DNA from: Pelolinea sp.
GTDB taxonomy: Bacteria; Chloroflexota; Anaerolineae; Anaerolineales; Anaerolineaceae
Direction of reading: 5' to 3'
Length of the DNA stretch: 34,278 nucleotides
Assembly: GCA_030655835.1 (NCBI GenBank)
Contig: JAUSPC010000156.1
Location: 1-34,278, forward strand
Below the pieces are notes generated by a model. It did not search any database, had not been told where the DNA came from, and was given only the letters and a program-made list of their open reading frames with translations. Positions 9,473 to 16,742 of the stretch are shown piece after piece (position 1 is the stretch's first letter; each line of letters starts with the position of its first letter). The translations under genes were made by a program, and so were the position numbers.

Positions 9473-9638
9473 TTAGATTCCTCCATTAAAGAAATAATTG
9501 CCTTTTTACTTTATGACATTAGGGCAAAATACTAGGTATTTTTTCTTAAATTGGACCATTTTCTAGATTTTATTGATAAAAAATGTGTTTTCGGAAAATT
9601 TTAGATTAAAATGAAATAAATTATCATCAGGTAAAAAA

Positions 9639-11189
9639 ATGTCGAAAACGGATACAAATCAGAAACTGATCGATCTCAGAAAAAAATCAAAGTTGGGCGG
9701 CGGTGAAAAACGAATTGCAAAACAGCACGAAAAAGGTAAAATGACCGCTCGGGAGAGATTGGCTGTACTCCTTGACTCTTCCAGTTTCCATGAGTTGGAG
9801 TCTTTTGTGGCTCAAGAACCTGGAGTATCTGGTGCCAATGAATTTGATTCTGTAGGTAATGGTGTCGTTACCGGGTATGGGCAGATCAACGGCAGAAAAG
9901 TTTTTGTGTATGCGCAAGATTTCACGGTGATGGGGGGATCACTCGGCGAAATGCAGAGCAAGAAGATCTGCAGAGTGATGGATCTGGCTGCTCAAAACGG
10001 GGCACCGATCATCGGATTGATCGACTCGGGAGGCGCCCGGATTCAGGAAGGTGTACACAGCCTAATGGGATACGCGGAAATTTTTCGCCGCAACACACTA
10101 TATTCAGGAGTTGTTCCACAGATCAGTCTCATACTGGGACCATGTGCCGGAGGGGCAGCATATTCCCCTGCTCTTACAGATTTTATCCTGATGGTCGAAA
10201 AACATTCCTATATGTTCATCACCGGTCCTAATGTGATAAAAGAAATTACAGGCGAAGAAGTTGATTTCGAAAATCTCGGCGGCGCAGGTGTACACATGAG
10301 CATTAGCGGTGTTGCGTCACTCTCCGCAAAATCCGAAAACGAATCTCTATCTCAATGCCGCACTCTATTGGGGTATATCCCTTCAAATAACATGGAAAAC
10401 CCTCCCTGTATCGCTCCATCGGATGACCCTTTCCGCGTTGATACAGAATTGGATACAATCGTCCCAGTGGATGGGACCAAACCCTACAATATGCACGAAG
10501 TCATACGAAAAGTAGTTGACCGAAATTCTTTTTTCGAGGTTCAGCCCACCTTCGCAACGCACGCGATTGTGGGTTTTGCACGATTTAACGGCTGTTCTGT
10601 AGGGATCGTTGCACAGGAACCCAGCGCGCTCGCAGGCATCATTGATATTGATGCATCCGATAAGATCTCGCGTTTCGTACGCTTTTGCGACGCTTTCAAT
10701 ATCCCCTTGGTTACTTTCGTTGATTCTCCCGGTTTTCTCCCCGGGATCAACCAGGAACATAAAGGGATCATTCGCCATGGCGCAAAAATTCTGTACGCGT
10801 ATGCTGAAGCGACCGTTCCGAAAATTAGCATTGTGACCAGGCGAGCATTTGGGGGAGCGTATGTGGTTATGAGCAGTAAATTCATCGGCACAGATATTAA
10901 TTATGCCTGGCCAACAGCAGAGATCGCTGTTATGGGTGCGGAAGGAGCGGTCAATATCATATCCAGAAAAGAAATTAATGATTCCGAAGATCCGGATGCC
11001 AAACGCAGTGAATTAATTCAGGAATATCAGGAAAAATATCTCACCCCATATGCAGCCGCAAAGGCTGGCATCATCGACGAAGTGATCCTCCCATCTGAAA
11101 CAAGGGCGAAGGTTATCAGCGCGCTGTCCGTCATAAAAGAGAAACAAATCCAGCACCCTGCTCGAAAACATGGTATTTCTCCAGTCTAG
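9639..11189 (+). CDS. mmdA: Biotin-dependent carboxyltransferase subunit (methylmalonyl-CoA decarboxylase alpha / propionyl-CoA carboxylase beta-like)
   Basis: 516 aa; 'GGGEKRIAKQHEKGKMTARERLAVLLD', 'DSGGARIQEGVHSL', 'GPCAGGAAYSPALTDF', 'FVDSPGFLPGINQEHKGIIRHGAKILYAYAEATVPK', 'GGAYVVMSSK'. Confidence 0.92.
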   Translation: MSKTDTNQKLIDLRKKSKLGGGEKRIAKQHEKGKMTARERLAVLLDSSSFHELESFVAQEPGVSGANEFDSVGNGVVTGYGQINGRKVFVYAQDFTVMGGSLGEMQSKKICRVMDLAAQNGAPIIGLIDSGGARIQEGVHSLMGYAEIFRRNTLYSGVVPQISLILGPCAGGAAYSPALTDFILMVEKHSYMFITGPNVIKEITGEEVDFENLGGAGVHMSISGVASLSAKSENESLSQCRTLLGYIPSNNMENPPCIAPSDDPFRVDTELDTIVPVDGTKPYNMHEVIRKVVDRNSFFEVQPTFATHAIVGFARFNGCSVGIVAQEPSALAGIIDIDASDKISRFVRFCDAFNIPLVTFVDSPGFLPGINQEHKGIIRHGAKILYAYAEATVPKISIVTRRAFGGAYVVMSSKFIGTDINYAWPTAEIAVMGAEGAVNIISRKEINDSEDPDAKRSELIQEYQEKYLTPYAAAKAGIIDEVILPSETRAKVISALSVIKEKQIQHPARKHGISPV

Positions 11190-11198
11190 GAAATTAAA

Positions 11199-11546
11199 AT
11201 GAATCAAGTTTTATGGATCTCATTAATTGGCGCAGCATTGGTCATATTAGGTTTGATTTTCTTATGGTTTCTCATGGATATTTTGGTTCGAATTACAAAT
11301 ATGAGCCGAAAAAAAATTCGTGGAAATGAAAGTACCACATTTTGCCAGGACCAGGACCTCGATCTTGAATCCAAACAAAAAGCAGCAGCCGCGTCAATTG
11401 CGGTAGCAATGGCTCTATTGAACACATCCTTCTTGTCAACCAGACAAGAAAGCAGCCAGCAAATGAGTGCCTGGCAAATCGGGCATAGAAATCAAGTGAT
11501 CAATAATCGATTGGAAATATCGTTTAAAGATAGGGAAAATAAATGA
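11199..11546 (+). CDS. Small membrane subunit (OadG/MmdD-like) of sodium-pump decarboxylase
   Basis: 115 aa; single N-terminal TM, then Ala-rich 'AAAASIAVAMALL' and 'MSAWQIGHRNQVINNR'; sits between alpha and biotin-carrier genes. Confidence 0.75.
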   Translation: MNQVLWISLIGAALVILGLIFLWFLMDILVRITNMSRKKIRGNESTTFCQDQDLDLESKQKAAAASIAVAMALLNTSFLSTRQESSQQMSAWQIGHRNQVINNRLEISFKDRENK

Positions 11547-11992
11547 AAATTCACGTAAAAATTCAGGGGAAATCATTTGCGGTGAAAATCGGCGATATTC
11601 ATGCTCGCCCGATCCAAGCAGAAGTTGATGGAGAAATTTTTGAAGTGTGGCCTGAAGAAACTTTGGTTCCCTCAGAAACAAGCTTTCCAATCTCCTCAAC
11701 TCCGCAAGTGGCCCACCCGGTTCAGCCAATAGATACTGATGGTTCCCATGCAAAGTCGAAGGGTAAATCCAGCTCTTTAATCGCTCCAATACCGGGGGTA
11801 ATTGTAGAAATTTCAGCAAATGTGGGTGATGCTGTTGCTTATGGGCAGGAATTATGTGTTCTGGAAGCTATGAAAATGAAAAACTCTATCAGAGCCAATA
11901 AAGATGGTGTTATAAAGAAAATTTTTATCGCTATCGGAGATCATGTAAGCCAAAGCCAGATATTGATGGAATTTGATTCAGAGGAAAAATAA
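11543..11992 (+). CDS. Biotin carboxyl carrier protein subunit of decarboxylase
   Basis: 149 aa; 'APIPGVIVEISANVGDAVAYGQELCVLEAMKMKNSIRANKDGVIKKIFIAIGDHVSQSQILMEF' with the biotinyl EAMKM motif. ATGA overlap with the upstream gene. Confidence 0.93.
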   Translation: MKIHVKIQGKSFAVKIGDIHARPIQAEVDGEIFEVWPEETLVPSETSFPISSTPQVAHPVQPIDTDGSHAKSKGKSSSLIAPIPGVIVEISANVGDAVAYGQELCVLEAMKMKNSIRANKDGVIKKIFIAIGDHVSQSQILMEFDSEEK

Positions 11993-11994
11993 TT

Positions 11995-13122
11995 ATGGAT
12001 TTCTCCTTGATCCTATCCTTATTCGCAGGAAATTTCTTCGCCCTCAGTTGGGGAAATGTATTAATGATCTCCATCGGTCTAATTCTAATTTTTCTGGCAA
12101 TTGTGAAACAATATGAGCCCGTTCTTCTTCTACCAATTGGCTTTGGGTGTGTTCTTGCTAACCTGGGAATGGCCGCAACACCTACCGGGGACGGGTTCCT
12201 TTCGGTCCTGTATAGAGCAGGAATAGAATCAGAGTTGTTCCCGCTTTTAATTTTTATCGGTGTGGGAGGCATGATCGATTTTAGCCCATTATTATCTCAA
12301 CCCTATTTGGCTCTATTAGGAGCTGCCGGGCAATTCGGGATTTATGGAACACTGCTCATCGCAACCGTTCTGGGATTCAGCCTCAATGAGGCAGCTTCAA
12401 TAGGCGTGATCGGAGCCATCGACGGACCAACGGCAATATTTGTTGCAGGGAAACTTGCCCCCCATATGCTTGCTCCTATCGCAGTAGCTGCTTATTCTTA
12501 TATGAGTCTTATCCCCATAATCCAGCCTCCGGTGATGAAACTTCTTACAACCAGAAAAGAACGCTTGATCAGAATGGAATATGCCCCCAAAGTCATCAGC
12601 AAAACAGCATTGATCATCTTCCCTATTATGGTGACAATCATCATCAGCATCCTCGCTCCAGATGCCGCCCCATTGATAGCAGCGTTAATGCTAGGAAATT
12701 TACTAAAGGAATCAGGTGTTGTTGATCGGCTCAATCAATCAGCCCAAAATGAAATTATTAACGTCGCAACATTGTTCCTGGGGTTAACGATCGGTGCAAC
12801 TATGACCGCAGAAAGTTTTCTTCAGTTAGATACACTACTAATCCTCGGTCTGGGGTTACTTGCATTTGTCATGGATACGATGGCCGGTTTGCTGTTTGGT
12901 AAACTGATGGCGCTCATTACCGGCGGCAAGATCAACCCTCTCATTGGAGCGTGCGGGATCAGCGCGTTCCCCATGGCTGGAAGGTTGTCAGCCAAAATGG
13001 CTCAGGATGAGGATTTTGAAAACTTTATCCTGATGCACGCCATGGGGTCAAACACAGCCGGGCAGCTGGGCAGTGTTATCGCTGGCGGATTATTGCTTTC
13101 CCTCGTAATTAATTCAATTTAA
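11995..13122 (+). CDS. Sodium ion-translocating decarboxylase, beta subunit (OadB/MmdB family)
   Basis: 375 aa; 'GFGCVLANL', 'LLIFIGVGGMIDFSPLL', 'VIGAIDGPTAIFVAGKLAPHMLAPIAVAAYSYMSLIPIIQPPVMKLLTT', 'NPLIGACGISAFPMAGRLS', 'HAMGSNTAGQLGSVIAGG'. Confidence 0.93.
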   Translation: MDFSLILSLFAGNFFALSWGNVLMISIGLILIFLAIVKQYEPVLLLPIGFGCVLANLGMAATPTGDGFLSVLYRAGIESELFPLLIFIGVGGMIDFSPLLSQPYLALLGAAGQFGIYGTLLIATVLGFSLNEAASIGVIGAIDGPTAIFVAGKLAPHMLAPIAVAAYSYMSLIPIIQPPVMKLLTTRKERLIRMEYAPKVISKTALIIFPIMVTIIISILAPDAAPLIAALMLGNLLKESGVVDRLNQSAQNEIINVATLFLGLTIGATMTAESFLQLDTLLILGLGLLAFVMDTMAGLLFGKLMALITGGKINPLIGACGISAFPMAGRLSAKMAQDEDFENFILMHAMGSNTAGQLGSVIAGGLLLSLVINSI

Positions 13123-13180
13123 ATAAAAAAGGAATAGTATTATTTCCCTTGTTTTAACTGCACACCTATTTTATTGGTTT

Positions 13181-13867
13181 TTAGGATCGCTTTTTAGGCC
13201 GATGCGGCTTTTCAACTTCCAGACGATAGCCAATCCCGCGTTCTGTTTTGATAAATTCCGGATGACGCGGGTCTTCTTCGACCGCTTTGCGCAGCCAACT
13301 AATGTGAACATCCAAGGATCGGGTGTCTCCTAAATAATCTGTCTCCCATATCTTTCTAAACAGATCTTCCCTATGAAGCACTTCATCCGGTTTTCGCATC
13401 AAAGATTCCATCAGCAAGAAAAGACGCGGAGTTAGCCTGGTTTTCTTATCACCACAAATTACCCAGCGTTCTTTCATGTCAAGAGTGATCGGACCGCAAT
13501 TCAATTTCTTATTATTACTGGTTGACATATACGGGCGAAGGCGGTTTAGTAATTTCTGTAGGGTAAATGGAAGATATAATATTTCATCCGCGCAATCATC
13601 ACTGACTTTATCTTTATTTGCAGATAAAATCAGAATAATCGGCGCTTCATCTATTACTTTACGCAATGAAGCACAGATACGGGTGCCGGCGGTTCGCATG
13701 GATGCCGCATCAATAATTACTGCGCTTGGATTGATTTCTTTTAATTTTTGGACTGCTCCAGCACCACTCGAAACGGATTCAACGATGAAACCTTTTTTGT
13801 TCAAACCCGCCATATATGACGGGCGGTCGATGCGCTTTCCTTCGATGAGTAGTATCAAATGTTTCAT
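13181..13867 (-). CDS. OmpR/PhoB-type winged-helix response regulator with atypical receiver
   Basis: 228 aa; C-terminal wHTH 'LTPRLFLLMESLMRKPDEVLHREDLFRKIWETDYLGDTRSLDVHISWLRKAVEEDPRHPEFIKTERGIGYRL'; N-terminal receiver-like fold. Confidence 0.88.
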   Translation of the reverse strand: MKHLILLIEGKRIDRPSYMAGLNKKGFIVESVSSGAGAVQKLKEINPSAVIIDAASMRTAGTRICASLRKVIDEAPIILILSANKDKVSDDCADEILYLPFTLQKLLNRLRPYMSTSNNKKLNCGPITLDMKERWVICGDKKTRLTPRLFLLMESLMRKPDEVLHREDLFRKIWETDYLGDTRSLDVHISWLRKAVEEDPRHPEFIKTERGIGYRLEVEKPHRPKKRS

Positions 13868-13880
13868 AAGATAATTGCTC

Positions 13881-13922
13881 TATTAAACCATGGATAAATT
13901 TATATATAAATAAGGTTTAATA
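13881..13922. promoter_or_regulatory. Inverted repeat TATTAAACC-N24-GGTTTAATA upstream of the response regulator start
   Basis: Perfect 9-bp arms 13881-13889 and 13914-13922; 13 bp separate the repeat from the regulator start codon (complement of 13865-13867). Confidence 0.4.
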
Positions 13923-14080
13923 TTTCATTGAATTTCCTGAATTTTTCTCCACGCATATTCGTTGAATACAGTAACCTTAAATAATCCTAGTATAGGGTAT
14001 TATACCTTAACTTAAAAAGTCACATTATTTAAGAAATATTTTTTCAGCATGTTAAAATATATATTCCAGCGGAGGAACGG

Positions 14081-14674
14081 ATGGCAAAACTCATAGAAGT
14101 GAAGATTGATAGTCTGCGGGTGAGTTTAACGAACCAACAGCGGATCATTGTTTTAAAACAAGTCGACGGCGACCGATTCCTACCCATTTGGATAGGTCCT
14201 TATGAAGCAGAAGCGATAACGATCGCCCTGCAGGAAATCGAGGTTTCCCGCCCTCAAACACATGACCTGGTTAAAAACACGATTACCTCACTGAATGCTC
14301 AGTTGACGCGCGTTGTCATCAAATCGTTAAAAGACGATATTTTTTATGGTGAATTAATCCTCGAAATTGATGGCAAGGAATTGAAAATAGATTCGCGCCC
14401 ATCAGATGCGATTGCTGTTGCCGTTCGTGCCCATGTGCCGATTATGGTAACAGCAAAAGTAATGGATGAGGCTTCGATCACCCCGGAGGATGTTAACGAT
14501 GAGGATGATTTGTTGGACGATGAGGAAGGGTCAGAACCCGAAAGCGACCAATTAATATTAGGGAGTGATCGTCTATCCATCTTTGAAGATTATTTGGATA
14601 CAAAGTTAGGCAAAAGTGACTCCGACGAAGATGCTTCGGATGAAGACGACTCAGACAATACAGAAGAACAATAA
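14081..14674 (+). CDS. Bifunctional nuclease family protein (DUF151) with acidic C-terminal tail
   Basis: 197 aa; 'RIIVLKQVDGDRFLPIWIGPYEAEAITIALQEIEVSRPQTHDLVKNTI', 'KIDSRPSDAIAVAVRAHVPIMVTAKVMDEA'. RBS GGAGG upstream of ATG. Confidence 0.9.
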   Translation: MAKLIEVKIDSLRVSLTNQQRIIVLKQVDGDRFLPIWIGPYEAEAITIALQEIEVSRPQTHDLVKNTITSLNAQLTRVVIKSLKDDIFYGELILEIDGKELKIDSRPSDAIAVAVRAHVPIMVTAKVMDEASITPEDVNDEDDLLDDEEGSEPESDQLILGSDRLSIFEDYLDTKLGKSDSDEDASDEDDSDNTEEQ

Positions 14675-14685
14675 AAGATGATCTA

Positions 14686-16047
14686 ATGGATACAAATTTT
14701 AATATCAAAGATTCAGAAAATGAGGCAATCCAATCCCAACCCCACAACCGCCAGGCAGAAGAAGCTGTTCTGGGATCTGTTTTGATCAATCCAGAATCTT
14801 ATTACGATGTAGCTCAGGTATTGGAAGCGGATTATTTTTATATCATTCGAAATCGGTGGATCTGGGAAGTCTTTATCAAACTGCACGAGAATCGTTCGCC
14901 GATTGACATCTTAACAGTCAGCGAAGAACTTGAAAATCGAAACCAGCTTGAAGAGATCGGCGGTCAGGCATATTTAATGATGCTTGTCAACCAAACTCCC
15001 AGTTCACTAAACGCAGAAGCCTACGCAAAAATTGTTGAAGAGACGTCTGTTCGAAGGCGTATGCTTGCATCAGCAAATGAGATGGCAAAATTGGCATATC
15101 AGCAGGATAGGCAAATTGAGAATATTATTGATGCTGCTGAAAAATCGGTTTTTAATCTAAGTGAACGCCGTATCCGGCGTGATCTTGAAAGCATCCAGAT
15201 TGTTGTCAGTCAATATTATGATCGCGTCTCACAGCTTTCCCAAAGAAGTGAGGAGATTTTTGGAGTTCCAACAGGTCTATCTGATCTGGACAAGGTGCTT
15301 GGAGGATTACAGAAATCCGACCTCCTGATCATAGCAGGCAGACCTGCTTCTGGCAAAACTGGCTTTTTGCTGACAATTGCTAAAAATGCAGCATTGAAGC
15401 ATAAAAAACATGTGGCAATGTTCTCGCTAGAAATGTCTAATGAGCAGCTGGTTCAACGTATGATCGCGCAGGAAACTGGTATTAACTCTCAAGATCTGAG
15501 ATCAGGCAAGATCAAAGAAGACCAATGGGATGTATTTACCAAAGCCATTGAAGTCCTTGGTGATTCAAAGATCTATCTGGATGATACCCCAGCCCTTACG
15601 CCTATTCAATTGCGCACAAAATGCCGCCGTCTTCACCTAGAACACCACATTGATCTGATCCTTGTTGACTACATTCAACTTATGTCCAGCGAATCCCGAA
15701 CAGATAACCGCGTACAGGAAGTTTCTTATATCTCCAGGAATTTAAAAACACTTGCCAGGGAATTGAATGTGCCAGTCCTCGCTGCAGCACAACTATCACG
15801 CGCGGTTGAACAGCGATCTGATAAAAGACCAATGTTATCAGATTTGCGGGAATCCGGGAGTTTGGAGCAGGATGCGGATATTGTGATGTTCATTCATAAA
15901 AAAGATGCGCTCGCGACCGAAAATGAAAAAGCTCAATTGATCGAATTAATCATTGCCAAGCATCGAAATGGTCCAACCAGGGATATTGATATGATCTTCA
16001 TAAAAGATCTTGCGCAATTCTATAACGCAGCAACAGTTAAATCATAG
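14686..16047 (+). CDS. dnaB: Replicative DNA helicase DnaB
   Basis: 453 aa; 'PHNRQAEEAVLGSVLINPESYYDVAQVL', 'LIIAGRPASGKTGFLLTIA', 'MFSLEMSNEQLVQRMIAQETG', 'LILVDYIQLM', 'AAQLSRAVEQRSDKRPMLSDLRESGSLEQDADIVMFIHK'. Confidence 0.97.
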   Translation: MDTNFNIKDSENEAIQSQPHNRQAEEAVLGSVLINPESYYDVAQVLEADYFYIIRNRWIWEVFIKLHENRSPIDILTVSEELENRNQLEEIGGQAYLMMLVNQTPSSLNAEAYAKIVEETSVRRRMLASANEMAKLAYQQDRQIENIIDAAEKSVFNLSERRIRRDLESIQIVVSQYYDRVSQLSQRSEEIFGVPTGLSDLDKVLGGLQKSDLLIIAGRPASGKTGFLLTIAKNAALKHKKHVAMFSLEMSNEQLVQRMIAQETGINSQDLRSGKIKEDQWDVFTKAIEVLGDSKIYLDDTPALTPIQLRTKCRRLHLEHHIDLILVDYIQLMSSESRTDNRVQEVSYISRNLKTLARELNVPVLAAAQLSRAVEQRSDKRPMLSDLRESGSLEQDADIVMFIHKKDALATENEKAQLIELIIAKHRNGPTRDIDMIFIKDLAQFYNAATVKS

Positions 16048-16055
16048 GCGATCCG

Positions 16056-16742
16056 ATGGCAACACGCTTCAATGGGTTCCAGGAAAATAAAGAAAAGTTC
16101 ACAGGCATTCCTGATGAGTTTTTCCATGAATTACTTCCCAATTTGAACGACCTGAACGAATTGAAGATCTGTTTATATGTATTATGGAAAGCGTTTACGA
16201 TCGGCGATTTCGGAAAGCCCATATCAGCAGAATCAATATTATTAGATAAGATCTTCACAAGCGGTCTTGAAACAACTTCTGAAAATATTAAGGAATTGGT
16301 AGAAAGTAAATTAGAGAAAGCAGTTGATGATAATATCCTTCTAAAGAGCAAAAGCGGACCATCAGATAGACAGAGTGTCTTTTATATTAACTGTCAAAGC
16401 GGAAGAAATGCTGCATCTCAAATAAGCGAAGAACTCTCATTTGCGAAAACCACGCTCGATCACATTCAACCAAATATTTTTCAGCTCTATCAGGAAAATA
16501 TTGGACCACTCACGCCGATCATCTCAGATGCGCTCAAGAACGCAGAAGAAGTGTATCCTGATGAATGGATAAAAGAAGCGATCCAGATCGCGGTTCAGAA
16601 TAATGTGCGCCGGTGGCGGTATGTTGAAAGCATCCTTGACCGCTGGCAGAAAGAAGGACGGGATGGAACCGATCGGGAAAACGATCAAGAAGATTACCGG
16701 CGCTACATCAAAGGAGAATATGGAGAAATCGGACACCACTAA
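16056..16742 (+). CDS. DnaD-like replication initiation/primosomal protein
   Basis: 228 aa; C-terminal 'LTPIISDALKNAEEVYPDEWIKEAIQIAVQNNVRRWRYVESILDRWQKEG' matches the DnaD/DnaB_2 C-terminal pattern; lies between dnaB and a loader-like ATPase. Confidence 0.8.
   Translation: MATRFNGFQENKEKFTGIPDEFFHELLPNLNDLNELKICLYVLWKAFTIGDFGKPISAESILLDKIFTSGLETTSENIKELVESKLEKAVDDNILLKSKSGPSDRQSVFYINCQSGRNAASQISEELSFAKTTLDHIQPNIFQLYQENIGPLTPIISDALKNAEEVYPDEWIKEAIQIAVQNNVRRWRYVESILDRWQKEGRDGTDRENDQEDYRRYIKGEYGEIGHH

Noticed and set aside
9526-9542. AAAATAC-TAG-GTATTTT hairpin plus T-rich tail after the PH-like membrane gene
   Set aside because: Only AT-rich pairs apart from one G-C, with a 3-nt loop; too weak to call a terminator without expression data.
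10383-10891. Antisense ORFs (131 and 116 aa) within the carboxyltransferase gene
   Set aside because: Shadow ORFs opposite a highly conserved coding region; no recognisable domain.
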